In this document: piece after piece, positions 7,877 to 17,532 of the stretch
Position numbering within the stretch: the first letter of the stretch is position 1
How the letters are laid out: each line of letters begins with the position of its first letter
NCBI RefSeq assembly: GCF_014646935.1
Contig: NZ_BMOF01000019.1
Coordinates: 1 to 36,939, forward strand
Source of the DNA: Calditerricola satsumensis
GTDB lineage: Bacteria > Bacillota > Bacilli > Calditerricolales > Calditerricolaceae
Reading direction: 5' to 3'
Length of the DNA stretch: 36,939 nucleotides
Position numbers and translations under genes: made by a program
The notes under the pieces: generated by a model
The model's database searches: none
What the model was told of the DNA's origin: nothing
The model's input: the letters and a program-made list of their open reading frames with translations, nothing else

Positions 7877-7917
7877 TTATGTATATGTCGTCTCCCGCAC
7901 GCGTTGCTCACCTCCCT
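7877..7917 (-). promoter_or_regulatory. strong untranslated-looking Shine-Dalgarno with 7-codon minicistron in ymxH leader
   Basis: AGGGAGGTGA (7917-7908) matches the 16S anti-Shine-Dalgarno complement at nine of ten positions. The only start at proper spacing is GTG 7900, which opens a seven-codon frame (MRETTYT) ending at TAA 7877. It lies 27 bases before the real ymxH start. It may encode a leader peptide or act as a ribosome-docking mRNA stabiliser of the STAB-SD type known upstream of Bacillus thuringiensis cry3A. Confidence 0.35.
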
Positions 7918-7929
7918 GTCGGCCTGCAC

Positions 7930-7956
7930 AAAAAAACGCCCCCTCCTCAGGGGGCG
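7930..7956 (-). terminator. intrinsic terminator after dut
   Basis: On the minus strand, CGCCCCC (7956-7950) pairs with GGGGGCG (7943-7937) around a six-base loop, followed directly by seven Ts (7936-7930). It begins six bases after the dut stop and ends the mlpA-dut unit. Confidence 0.93.
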
Positions 7957-7961
7957 CTGCG

Positions 7962-8408
7962 TCATCTTACGCCGGTATGCCCAAACCCGCCGCTTCCCCG
8001 TTCGCTGGGCGGCAGTTCCGCCACCTCCTCCAGCGTCACGCGGGGCACGGTTTGGAACACGAGCTGGGCGATGCGGTCGCCGCGCTTGACGGTGAAGGGG
8101 GCTTTTCCGAGGTTGATCAGGATGACGCCGATCTCCCCCCGGTAGTCGGCGTCGATGGTGCCCGGCGTGTTGAGGCACGTGATGCCGTGCTTCAGGGCCA
8201 GGCCGCTGCGGGGCCGCACCTGGGCCTCCAGCCCCTCGGGCATGGCGAGGGCGATGCCCGTCGGAATCAGCGCGCGCTCGCCGGGCTGGAGCGTCACCGG
8301 CTCCGTCACCGCGGCGCGCAGGTCGAAGCCGCTGGCGCCGGCCGTCATCGTCTCGGGCAGGGGGAGATCGTCGTTTCCGGGCAGGCGCTTGATCCACACC
8401 TTATACAA
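7962..8408 (-). CDS. dut: dUTP diphosphatase (trimeric dUTPase)
   Basis: Dut hydrolyses dUTP to dUMP and diphosphate, keeping uracil out of DNA and supplying thymidylate synthesis. All five trimeric dUTPase motifs are visible: [40 protein letters not shown] and the C-terminal [10 protein letters not shown]. An ATG at 8414 is directly abutted by the Shine-Dalgarno GGAGGG and so is unlikely to be used. TTG 8408 is at optimal spacing and yields a typical [10 protein letters not shown]-terminus, 148 aa. It overlaps the mlpA stop by eight bases. A chromosomal dUTPase here instead of a prophage copy is common outside B. subtilis. Confidence 0.93.
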   Translation of the reverse strand: MYKVWIKRLPGNDDLPLPETMTAGASGFDLRAAVTEPVTLQPGERALIPTGIALAMPEGLEAQVRPRSGLALKHGITCLNTPGTIDADYRGEIGVILINLGKAPFTVKRGDRIAQLVFQTVPRVTLEEVAELPPSERGSGGFGHTGVR

Positions 8409-9654
8409 GGGCATCCCTCCGGTAGGTGGCCGGCGGCTCGTCGAGGGGGGCTACCATGGCCAGTGCGAGCGGATGGGACAGAACCCGCTGGGCCACCCGC
8501 CGCACCGTCTCCAGGGTCACCGCCTCGATCCGCTCGAGGATCTCGTCCAGGGTAAAATGCCGGCCGAGGAGCAGCTCGTTTTTGCCGAGGCGGCTCATGC
8601 GGCTGTTCGTGCTCTCCAGGCTGAGCATGAGGCTTCCTTTCAATTGTTCCTTGCCGTTCTCCAATTCCGCTTCGGTGATGCCCCGCTCCTTCACGTCGCC
8701 CAGGATGTGCGTGACGAGGTCGACCACCTGATCCACTTGGCGCGGCGCCGTGCCGACGTAGATGGTAAAGAGCCCGCCATCGCGATAGCCGGAATGATAG
8801 GAATAAACGGAATAGGCCAATCCCCGCTCCTCGCGCACCTCCTGGAACAGGCGCGAGCTCATGCTGCCGCCCAGCACGTTGTTGAGAAGGATGAGCGAAT
8901 AGATGTCCGGGTCGTCAAGGGGCAGGCCCGGCAACGTCAGGCAAAGGTGGGCCTGCTCGGTCTCCTTGGCCCGCACGGCCACGCCGGCCTCAAACGCCGG
9001 CGGCGGGGGCGCTTTGCGGTTGCCGTGGCGGGAGAAGGCGCCGAAGTGCTTTTCGATGCGCTTGAGCACCGTGTCGTCGATGTTGCCGGCGACGGTGATC
9101 ACCGTGTTTTCCACGTTGTAGTGGTCCTCGATGTAGAGAAGCAGGTCGTCGCGCGTAAACGCCTGCAAATTGGCCTCGCTTCCCAATATCGGGAACCCCA
9201 GCGCATGGCCGGGAAAGGCCGCCGCGGCGATGAGGTCGTGCACCAGCTCGTCGGGGGTGTCCTCGTACATGCGGATCTCTTCGATGATGACGTTCTTTTC
9301 CTTTTCCAGCTCCGCGGCGTCAAAGAGGGAGTGGAAGAACATGTCGGCGAGCACGTCGAGGGCGATTTCCACGTGCTGGTCGAGCACGCGGGCATAGTAG
9401 CACGTGTACTCCTTCGACGTAAACGCGTTGACGTTGCCGCCGATGCTGTCGAACGCCTCGGCGATCTGCCGCGCCGTCCGGCGGGTGGTGCCTTTAAACA
9501 TCATGTGCTCGATGAAATGGGAAATGCCGTTGGTGGCAGGGGTTTCGTATTTCGAACCCGTTCCCACCCACACGCCGATGGCCACCGAGCGCACGGAGGG
9601 AATGGATTCGGTGATGACGCGCAAACCGTTGTCCAGCGTTCGCTTTTGTATCAC
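8401..9654 (-). CDS. mlpA: M16 family zinc peptidase (MlpA/YmxG-like)
   Basis: This insulinase-family zinc protease resembles B. subtilis MlpA (YmxG). The 417-aa protein has the inverted zinc motif HFIEH (His46, Glu49, His50) with the distal glutamate in [15 protein letters not shown] about 76 residues later. The C-terminal domain has [19 protein letters not shown], the R/Y substrate-binding segment. The start is GTG 9654, six bases after AAGGAGG, giving [10 protein letters not shown] as in MlpA. An in-frame ATG at 9660 abuts the ribosome-binding site and is a decoy. It has its own promoter (9687-9716) and is co-transcribed with dut. Substrate unknown; in Bacillus it has been linked to regulation of extracellular proteases. 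Confidence 0.92.
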   Translation of the reverse strand: MIQKRTLDNGLRVITESIPSVRSVAIGVWVGTGSKYETPATNGISHFIEHMMFKGTTRRTARQIAEAFDSIGGNVNAFTSKEYTCYYARVLDQHVEIALDVLADMFFHSLFDAAELEKEKNVIIEEIRMYEDTPDELVHDLIAAAAFPGHALGFPILGSEANLQAFTRDDLLLYIEDHYNVENTVITVAGNIDDTVLKRIEKHFGAFSRHGNRKAPPPPAFEAGVAVRAKETEQAHLCLTLPGLPLDDPDIYSLILLNNVLGGSMSSRLFQEVREERGLAYSVYSYHSGYRDGGLFTIYVGTAPRQVDQVVDLVTHILGDVKERGITEAELENGKEQLKGSLMLSLESTNSRMSRLGKNELLLGRHFTLDEILERIEAVTLETVRRVAQRVLSHPLALAMVAPLDEPPATYRRDALV

Positions 9655-9686
9655 GCGCATCCTCCTTCGCCGTAGCTTCGGTATTC

Positions 9687-9716
9687 ACTATAGCAAACCG
9701 CATCGTCGCCTTTCAA
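9687..9716 (-). promoter_or_regulatory. sigma-A promoter of the mlpA-dut unit
   Basis: Minus-strand TTGAAA (9716-9711), an 18-base spacer and an extended -10 TGCTATAGT (9695-9687) lie immediately after the ylxY stop. The start is predicted near 9680, about 26 bases before the GTG of mlpA. Together with the terminator at 7930-7956 it defines an mlpA-dut transcription unit. Confidence 0.75.
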
Positions 9717-10748
9717 TCAAAACCCCACCCCGCTTGATCCCTGATTTTCTGTTGGGGGAAAAGGGACCGTCACCCGTTCCGGCGACAGGCAATCGCTCAC
9801 CGTGCTCGGGATGAGCTCCTTGGCGCGGATGCCGCGGATCAGCGCCGGAAGGGCCTTCACCGTCGGCTCCGTCGGGTGCATGAGGATGAGGGCGCCCCCG
9901 TGCACACGGGGAACGATGCGCTGGACGATCGCCGTCTCCGGCGGCCGCTTCCAGTCGACGGTGTCCAGTGTCCACAGGATCGTCTTCATCCCGAAGGCCT
10001 GCCAGGCCAACCGCACCGTCCGCTCGTCGTAATCGCCGGCCGGCGGGGCAAGGAGGCTGGGCCTCACGCCCACCGTCCGCTCGATCACCTCGTTCGTCCG
10101 CGCGATCTCCTGCTCGATGCGCGCGGTGGAGACGCGGCTGAAGAGCGGGTGGGAATAGCCGTGGTTGCCGATTTCGTGCCCGGCGGCGGCGATTCTCTTG
10201 GCCACGTCGGGGTTTTTGGCCACCCACGAGCCGTCGAGGAAAAAGGTGGCCCGCACCCCTTCGCGCCTCAAGATGTCCAGCATGGGTTCGATCCACTCCG
10301 TGCCCCACGACACGTTGACCATCAGGGCCACGACGGGTTTTTGCGGATTGCCCTTGTAGATCGGCGCCGGCATGAGGTCGTCGAGCTGCACCTTGGGCGG
10401 CACCTGCCGATACACGAGCGCCTCGGCGCTCACCACCCCCATGGCCCGCGATTTCCAGTACGACTGCTCCACGTCCACCTCGAGGCCGTTGTACCCGGGG
10501 ATCGCCTTCCACACCGGGTCGAGGCGGGCGTCGACGGGCGGCACGCGGCGCGCGGCCGCCAGCTGCCGAACCTTGGCCATCCATTCCTCGTCGACGGGCT
10601 CCTTCGGCGCCGCGGGCGCCAGGGCCGCCCCATAGCGGTCGATGGGCCCGCGGGAAGCGAGGGCCCACAGCACGCAAAACGCGACGAGGAGCGCCACAGC
10701 GAATCGCCCCGCGTCGCGTCGGTCGCGTCGCTCGCGTCGGCTTCGCAT
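9717..10748 (-). CDS. ylxY: YlxY-type polysaccharide deacetylase family protein, probably catalytically altered
   Basis: This 343-aa NodB-homology protein has an N-terminal membrane anchor or signal segment at about 15-33, placing the domain outside the membrane. The carbohydrate esterase 4 zinc histidines are present in HEIGNHGYSHP (His196, His200), and the final histidine is in LILMHPT (291). The first motif, normally TFDDG with the catalytic aspartate, reads NVSWGTE (145-151), and RPPYG is replaced by APPAGDYDE. This degenerate pattern is typical of YlxY, a sporulation-associated protein at the same locus in B. subtilis. It may bind peptidoglycan or have an altered activity. The start is ATG 10748 with a G-rich weak ribosome-binding site. 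Confidence 0.88.
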   Translation of the reverse strand: MRSRRERRDRRDAGRFAVALLVAFCVLWALASRGPIDRYGAALAPAAPKEPVDEEWMAKVRQLAAARRVPPVDARLDPVWKAIPGYNGLEVDVEQSYWKSRAMGVVSAEALVYRQVPPKVQLDDLMPAPIYKGNPQKPVVALMVNVSWGTEWIEPMLDILRREGVRATFFLDGSWVAKNPDVAKRIAAAGHEIGNHGYSHPLFSRVSTARIEQEIARTNEVIERTVGVRPSLLAPPAGDYDERTVRLAWQAFGMKTILWTLDTVDWKRPPETAIVQRIVPRVHGGALILMHPTEPTVKALPALIRGIRAKELIPSTVSDCLSPERVTVPFPPTENQGSSGVGF

Positions 10749-10939
10749 GCGTCATCCCCCCACTTCCATGCGTATGTCCGCGCAGGGGGACGCTTGCCAG
10801 TGAGTTGAGCCGTTTTCGAGTTGTCGGGTTTCGTCTTCTTTGAGCTCTTATCCAGATCCGCTTGGCATCATCTATTGGGTACAACTCGTTCCCGACGAGC
10901 GGATTGCCTATCTTGGGTCCAGCAAGCCATACTTAGGTT
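10749..10939 (-). other. intergenic remnant DNA between ylxY and the transporter fragment
   Basis: No gene is supported here. The stretch is less GC-rich than the backbone. A plus-strand frame at 10843-10965 reads like protein (GIIYWVQLVPDERIAYLG) but has no start or ribosome-binding site and ends in TAA, so it may be a gene fragment or chance. No clear promoter for ylxY was found. Confidence 0.4.
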
Positions 10940-11254
10940 TTATCCAAGCATACCCCCCTTCGTAATCTTACTAGAATTTGGTGGCTCGATTTCCCCGAGT
11001 ACCCCGAGTTCCCTTTCATCCCTGTAGTGGCTCTGTAGCCGATAAAATGCAGCCCATCTTACGATCTGGGGACAGCCTTCTCCGGCGACGCCGCGTCCGG
11101 TTGAACTGGGGAACGGCTTTGCCGAACCCGTCTCCGTCACCAAATGCCAGGAAATCCCGATCATGGTCATGCCCTGGCCGAACCCGGAGAACAGATTGGC
11201 AAAAAACAGCTTCTGAACATTCCGATCGAAAAACACCTCTTTCATCCTGCGCAT
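10940..11254 (-). pseudogene. truncated major facilitator superfamily transporter (N-terminal fragment)
   Basis: From about 11254 to 11120 the minus strand encodes the first 45 residues of an MFS permease: a short cytoplasmic start, then FFANLFSGFGQGMTMIGISW and LVTETGSA, which is the first transmembrane helix and the following loop of these efflux-type carriers. At about 11118 the similarity stops abruptly. The frame continues with charged, non-membrane sequence to a TAA at 10940, so eleven further helices are missing. A G-rich sequence precedes ATG 11254, but the fragment follows the pnp terminator and has no evident promoter. It is a deletion remnant, probably fused to unrelated DNA. Confidence 0.7.
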
Positions 11255-11263
11255 CCCCCACCC

Positions 11264-11291
11264 AAAAATAAAAAAGAGGCAGAACGCCTCT
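11264..11291 (-). terminator. intrinsic terminator after pnp
   Basis: AGAGGC (11291-11286) and GCCTCT (11280-11275) form a stem with a five-base loop on the minus strand, followed by a long T-rich run broken by one A (11275-11264). It lies 11 bases after the pnp stop. Confidence 0.9.
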
Positions 11292-11301
11292 CTTTGCTCC
11301 G

Positions 11302-13434
<2,133 letters not shown>

Positions 13435-13531
13435 GGTGCCTCCTCTCTGCGCTCCACCAGTACCGTAAGCTCGAAAGCCCCAAAGGGGAAGGAAACCGCA
13501 TGGCAACTCAATGCGCCAACGGGATATGGAG

Positions 13532-13553
13532 AAAAAGCGGGGTAGCCCCCGCT
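13532..13553 (-). terminator. intrinsic terminator between rpsO and pnp
   Basis: AGCGGGG (13553-13547) pairs with CCCCGCT (13542-13536) around a four-base loop, followed by five Ts ending at 13532. It begins six bases after the rpsO stop. Partial read-through would feed pnp. Confidence 0.85.
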
Positions 13554-13558
13554 TGTCG

Positions 13559-13828
13559 TCAGCGACGCAGACCCAGTTTTTCGATCAGCTTCCGATAGCG
13601 CGCGTAGTCCTTCTCGCGCAGGTAGTTCAAGAGCCGCCGGCGCTTCCCCACCATCTTCAGGAGGCCGCGCCGGGAGTGGTGGTCCTTCTTGTGCACCTTG
13701 AGGTGTTCGGTCAGGTTGTTGATCTTCTCCGTCAGGATGGCCACCTGCACTTCCGGCGAGCCGGTGTCGGCCTCGTGCAGCTTGAACTCGTTGATGATCT
13801 CCTGCTTGCGCTCTTGCGTCAGCGCCAT
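13559..13828 (-). CDS. rpsO: 30S ribosomal protein S15
   Basis: S15 binds 16S rRNA early in 30S assembly. The 89-aa product has the expected length and the family signature [31 protein letters not shown] and RRRLLNYL. The start is ATG 13828 with AGGAGGTGA just upstream, which matches the S15 N-terminus MALTQERK. It has its own extended -10 promoter (13956-13984) and a leader of about 120 bases with a stable hairpin, the arrangement expected for S15 autoregulation. Confidence 0.98.
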   Translation of the reverse strand: MALTQERKQEIINEFKLHEADTGSPEVQVAILTEKINNLTEHLKVHKKDHHSRRGLLKMVGKRRRLLNYLREKDYARYRKLIEKLGLRR

Positions 13829-13865
13829 CGTCGTCACCTCCTCCTCGAAAATCCCCGTCAACCCA

Positions 13866-13890
13866 GAACGCCGTTGGTGAGGCGGCGTTC
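13866..13890 (-). promoter_or_regulatory. rpsO leader hairpin, candidate S15 autoregulatory element
   Basis: GAACGCCG and CGGCGTTC form a perfect 8-bp stem around a nine-base loop, between the rpsO promoter and its ribosome-binding site. Firmicute rpsO leaders are known to bind S15 through structured elements; assignment here rests on position and stem only. Confidence 0.5.
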
Positions 13891-13955
13891 CGCGTTGCGG
13901 TTCATGGCCGCACGCCCAAGCCAAACGCTTGGCGGCGCAAACGGCATCCGGATCG

Positions 13956-13984
13956 ATTATAGCACAGCCCGAATCGGGAGTAAA
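13956..13984 (-). promoter_or_regulatory. extended -10 sigma-A promoter of rpsO
   Basis: On the minus strand, TTTACT (13984-13979), a 17-base spacer and TATAAT (13961-13956) with the extended TGC before it lie four bases beyond the ribF stop. The start is predicted near 13949, leaving a leader of about 120 bases. Confidence 0.75.
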
Positions 13985-13988
13985 CGGA

Positions 13989-14921
13989 TCAGGCCTTTGT
14001 TTTTCGCCACCGACGCGCCGCTTCGATGTCGCGGGCAATCTGCGCGCGCAGGGCGTCGAGATCGGGGAAACGCTGTTCGGGGCGAAGGTAGCGCAAAAAG
14101 CGGACGGCGATCGTCTCGCCGTAGAGGTCGCCGGAAAAGTCGAGCAGATGGGCCTCAACGGTGGGCTCGCCGCCTTTGGCCACCGTCGGCCGCACGCCGA
14201 TGTTGACGACGGCGTCGTACACGGCATCGCGCCAGGCCACCTCCGCCGCGTAGACGCCGTGCGCCGGGATGACGTAGGGTTCGCTCGGCGCCACGTTGGC
14301 CGTGGGAAAGCCGAGCGTGCGGCCGATGCGGTTGCCGGCCACCACCGTGCCGGTGATGGCGTACGGGCGCCCGAGGAGCCGCGCCGCCTCGTCGACGCGG
14401 CCCTCAAGGAGCCGCGCGCGGATGGCCGTGCTGGACACCTTCTCGCCTTCCGCGGTCACCGGCGCGACGACGTCAACGGGGAAGCGCCCGGCGGCGAGGC
14501 GAACCAGAGCGTCCGCCGTGCCCCGACCGCGGTGGCCGAAGGTGAAATCGAAGCCCACGGCAACGCCGCGCACCTTGAGGGGCACGAGGTACCGCTCGAC
14601 AAAGGCCTCCGGCTCGACGGCGGCAAAGTCGCGGTCGAAGCGGATCACGTACGCTTCCTGGACGCCCAACTCGGCCAAGAGGGCCAGCTTGTCGGCCAGG
14701 GGCGTGATGTACCGGGCATACCCAGACCGCCCCAGCACCTCGCGCGGATGCGGATGAAAGGTGATCACCGACGCCGCCACGCCCAGCTCGCGGGCCCGCG
14801 CGATGGCCTTGCGGACCACCGCCTGGTGACCGAGATGGACGCCGTCAAAGTACCCGATGGCGGCGACGTGGGGCTGGACCGAAGCGGGCAGCGCTTCGTA
14901 CGCGATCGTATACACGTTCAC
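13989..14921 (-). CDS. ribF: bifunctional riboflavin kinase / FAD synthetase
   Basis: RibF converts riboflavin to FMN and then FAD. The 310-aa protein has an N-terminal nucleotidyltransferase domain with [10 protein letters not shown] (24-33) and [10 protein letters not shown], the SSTAIR segment at 163-168, and a C-terminal flavokinase domain with [15 protein letters not shown] (196-210). The start is GTG 14921, overlapping the truB stop as GTGA with a G-rich ribosome-binding site upstream; upstream codons in frame lie inside truB. It is the last gene of the rimP operon before the rpsO promoter. Confidence 0.95.
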   Translation of the reverse strand: MNVYTIAYEALPASVQPHVAAIGYFDGVHLGHQAVVRKAIARARELGVAASVITFHPHPREVLGRSGYARYITPLADKLALLAELGVQEAYVIRFDRDFAAVEPEAFVERYLVPLKVRGVAVGFDFTFGHRGRGTADALVRLAAGRFPVDVVAPVTAEGEKVSSTAIRARLLEGRVDEAARLLGRPYAITGTVVAGNRIGRTLGFPTANVAPSEPYVIPAHGVYAAEVAWRDAVYDAVVNIGVRPTVAKGGEPTVEAHLLDFSGDLYGETIAVRFLRYLRPEQRFPDLDALRAQIARDIEAARRWRKTKA

Positions 14922-15832
14922 GCCTCTTCCCCTCCAGCGGCAAGCACTTTGTGCGGCACCGTAAACCGCTTGCCCGCTTCCACGCGGTGGATAGCCAAGA
15001 GGCGCCCGCGCGCGTCGTGGACCCGCACGAGCCCCGGCGAAAGGTTTCGGGCGCGGGCGTCGATCCCCCGCCCGTGGCGTACGGCCTTGGCTTCCGCCTC
15101 GCGCACGTCGACCCGGGGGAGATGGGCCACCGCCTCCTCCATCGGGCGCAAGAGGGCGGCCACCGTTCCGCCGGCAGCCGCATCCTCCACCTGGTCGAGC
15201 GTCACGCAGTCCGCCAGCGCGTACGGACCGCTTTGCACTCGCGTCAGCCGGGCCATATGGGCCGGCACGCCCAGGGCCTTGCCGATGTCGACGCACAGGG
15301 TGCGCACGTAGGTGCCCTTGGAGCAGCGCACGAAGAAGCGCGCCCGCGGGTGGGGCGGGGTCCAGTCGCCGCCGAGGAGGCGCAGCTCGTAGATCGTCAC
15401 CCGACGCGCCTGCCGCTCTACCGTTTTCCCTGCGCGGGCCAGCTTGTAGAGGGGTACGCCGCCCACCTTCACCGCCGAGTGCATCGGCGGTACCTGCTCA
15501 ATCTCGCCCTGAAATTGGGCCATGGCCGCGGCCACCGCGTCCGGCGTGAGGGAGACGGCCTCCTCGGCCACCACCGTGCCGCTCTGGTCCTGCGTGTCCG
15601 TCGCCACGCCGAACACAACCTCTCCCTCGTACGCCTTGGGCCGATCCAGCAGGTATTCGGCCAGGCGCGTGGCTCGACCGATGAGAAGGGGCAAGACGCC
15701 GTCCACCTCCGGGTCGAGGGTGCCGCCGTGGCCGACGCGGCGGATGCCCAGCGCCCGCCGCACGCGCAAAACGCAGTCATGGGAGGTGAGGCCGGCCGGC
15801 TTGTACAGCGGAAGGATGCCGTCAAGGGACAA
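14918..15832 (-). CDS. truB: tRNA pseudouridine(55) synthase
   Basis: TruB makes the universal pseudouridine 55 in the tRNA T-loop. The 304-aa protein has KPAGLTSHD (11-19), the catalytic motif GHGGTLDP with Asp40, TDTQDQSG, and [10 protein letters not shown], followed by a PUA-like C-terminal RNA-binding domain. The start is TTG 15832, nine bases after GGAGG and giving [12 protein letters not shown]; no ATG is available at a sensible distance. It overlaps the nrnA end by 11 bases and ends in a GTGA overlap with ribF. Confidence 0.95.
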   Translation of the reverse strand: MSLDGILPLYKPAGLTSHDCVLRVRRALGIRRVGHGGTLDPEVDGVLPLLIGRATRLAEYLLDRPKAYEGEVVFGVATDTQDQSGTVVAEEAVSLTPDAVAAAMAQFQGEIEQVPPMHSAVKVGGVPLYKLARAGKTVERQARRVTIYELRLLGGDWTPPHPRARFFVRCSKGTYVRTLCVDIGKALGVPAHMARLTRVQSGPYALADCVTLDQVEDAAAGGTVAALLRPMEEAVAHLPRVDVREAEAKAVRHGRGIDARARNLSPGLVRVHDARGRLLAIHRVEAGKRFTVPHKVLAAGGEEA

Positions 15833-16823
15833 GGGAAAGCCCCTCCGTTTCGCGCTCAAGCCGCGCGATGACGCGCCGCTTGGCTTCGTCGAGGGGGACG
15901 CGCAGCGTGCATCCCGCCGCGCGCACGTGCCCCCCGCCGCCAAACTCCTGGGCGATGCGCGCCACGTCGACCGGCTCGCGGGCGCGCAGGGAAACCTTGA
16001 CGGCGTCCGGCGCGTCTTCGCGGAACAACACGCCGACGGCCACGCCCTCCAGGTTGCGGGCGTAGGCAACGAGCCCCTCCAGGTCGCCCCGGGTGGCCTG
16101 CGCCGCGGCCACATCCTCCAGCGTAACGGTGAGGCAGGCGATGCGCCCGTCGCCATAGCGCTCCAGGGAGGGCAGAACGCGCTGCAAAAGGCGGAGCTGC
16201 GGTTCCGTGAGCAGCTCAAGGATCCGCTCGGCGACGACGTCGGGGCGCACGCCGGCGGCGACGAGCTCGCCAGCAACGCGGAGCGCTTCGGCGGTGGTGT
16301 TGGCGTAGCGGAAGCCGCCCGTGTCGGAGAGAATGCCCGCGTACAAGCAGGTGGCCAGTTCCGCGTCGAGGGCCACCCCTGCGGCTTGGGCCAAGCGGTA
16401 CACCACCTGGGCCGTGGCGGCGTCCTGGGGCACGACGAGGTTGACGGAGCCGTACCGCGTGTTCGTCACGTGATGGTCGATGTTGAGCACGGCCGCGTTC
16501 GGCGCGAGGACGTTCCGCACGTCGCCGATCCGCTCCAAATCGGCACAGTCCAGGGCGATCGCGGCGGTGTAGGTCCGCCCCAGCGGATGGCGCCCGTGGT
16601 TCACGATGCGGTCGGCGCGGGGGAGAAAGGCGTAACGCCGCGGCGTCTCGCCCTCGTTGGCCAGGGTGTACCGCTTGCCCAGCCGCTCGAGGATGCACGC
16701 CATCGCCAGCACCGAGGCGGTGGCGTCGCCGTCCGGGTTCGTGTGCGCAACGACGAGAAAGTCGTCGTGGTCGTGCAGAAAGCGCACCGCGTCCGTCAAG
16801 GCGCGCGCCAACTCATTCGTCAT
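15822..16823 (-). CDS. nrnA: DHH family oligoribonuclease / pAp phosphatase, NrnA-like
   Basis: NrnA degrades nanoRNAs and dephosphorylates 3'-phosphoadenosine 5'-phosphate. The 333-aa product has HTNPDGDA (27-34), DCAD, the DHH motif at 116-118 and the DHHA1 signature GGGGHVRAAG near 300, all intact. The start is ATG 16823 with AAGGAGG seven bases upstream, overlapping rbfA by 11 bases. In B. subtilis nrnA (ytqI) is elsewhere; placement between rbfA and truB is frequent in other Firmicutes and links RNA turnover to ribosome maturation. Confidence 0.93.
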   Translation of the reverse strand: MTNELARALTDAVRFLHDHDDFLVVAHTNPDGDATASVLAMACILERLGKRYTLANEGETPRRYAFLPRADRIVNHGRHPLGRTYTAAIALDCADLERIGDVRNVLAPNAAVLNIDHHVTNTRYGSVNLVVPQDAATAQVVYRLAQAAGVALDAELATCLYAGILSDTGGFRYANTTAEALRVAGELVAAGVRPDVVAERILELLTEPQLRLLQRVLPSLERYGDGRIACLTVTLEDVAAAQATRGDLEGLVAYARNLEGVAVGVLFREDAPDAVKVSLRAREPVDVARIAQEFGGGGHVRAAGCTLRVPLDEAKRRVIARLERETEGLSLVP

Positions 16824-17223
16824 CGGCGCGCTCCTCCTTCGCCGCCTCGTCGGTCCCTTCGCCGTCGCGGGTCAATTCCCCTTTTCGCTCCAGTTCGAGA
16901 AGGAGTTCGTGAACCCGCGCGCCGTGTTCGATGGAGGTGTCGAATTTGAACAGCAGGTCGGGCACGTGGCGCATTTGGATGCGCCGCCCGATTTCGGTGC
17001 GCAGGAACCCTTTGGCCCGCTGCAGCGTTTCCAGGGAGGTCTCCTTCTCCTCCTCGCTGCCGAGGACGCTGACGTACACCTTGGCCACCTGCAGGTCACG
17101 GGTAAGCTCCACGTCGGTAATGGAGACAAACCCCAGGCGCGGGTCTTTCAGCTCGCGTTGGAGGATGTCGCTCAGCTCTTCTTTGATCCGCTCCGCCAAA
17201 CGCTGGATGCGGTAGTTGGGCAC
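16813..17223 (-). CDS. rbfA: 30S ribosome-binding factor A
   Basis: RbfA assists late maturation of the 16S rRNA 5' end in the 30S subunit. The protein has the KH-like fold signature: RIKEELSDILQRELKDPRLG, LQVAKVYVSVLG and GRRIQMRHVPDLLFKFDTSIE (listed in pieces). The start chosen is GTG 17223, with GAGGTG six bases upstream, giving 136 aa beginning MPNYRIQRL. An alternative GTG at 17232 is possible. The C-terminus has an acidic extension. It lies 27 bases after ylxP and overlaps nrnA. Confidence 0.94.
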   Translation of the reverse strand: MPNYRIQRLAERIKEELSDILQRELKDPRLGFVSITDVELTRDLQVAKVYVSVLGSEEEKETSLETLQRAKGFLRTEIGRRIQMRHVPDLLFKFDTSIEHGARVHELLLELERKGELTRDGEGTDEAAKEERADDE

Positions 17224-17250
17224 GGTCTCCACCTCGCCTTCTTTTGCCCG

Positions 17251-17532
17251 TTAGAGGAACATGAGGTCGACGCGCAGGATTTCCAGCCCCTCGTGGGCTT
17301 CGACAAACCGGCGTACGCGCTCCAGCTCCGCCTCGAGGAAGCGGCGCTCGCCGGCCACCGCGGCGAAGGCCAGGGTGGTCCGCTGCCAGTGGTCCCAAAA
17401 GTCCACCTCGGCAGCGGACACGTTGAAGCGGTTTTTCACCCGGTTCAAGACGCGCTTGACGACGCCGCGCTTCTCTTTCAGCGACCGGCAGCCCGGGAGG
17501 AAACACTCGCAGGCCAGGCAGGCGACGATCAC
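17251..17532 (-). CDS. ylxP: YlxP family protein (DUF503)
   Basis: This 93-aa protein of the YlxP/DUF503 family shows [20 protein letters not shown], the conserved core, and [18 protein letters not shown]-like sequence. YlxP is small, conserved in the infB-rbfA operon, and has been tied to ribosome biogenesis in some reports; its biochemical role is not settled. The start is GTG 17532, overlapping the infB stop as GTGA, so translation is coupled to infB. Confidence 0.92.
   Translation of the reverse strand: MIVACLACECFLPGCRSLKEKRGVVKRVLNRVKNRFNVSAAEVDFWDHWQRTTLAFAAVAGERRFLEAELERVRRFVEAHEGLEILRVDLMFL

Noticed and set aside
10979-11118. Group II intron or insertion-sequence end at the MFS truncation
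   Set aside because: No intron boundary or domain V-like sequence, no terminal inverted repeats and no transposase residues were visible.
13435-13531. Own promoter for pnp
   Set aside because: TTGCCA occurs but no -10-like hexamer lies at the right distance; pnp is probably served by read-through of the rpsO terminator.
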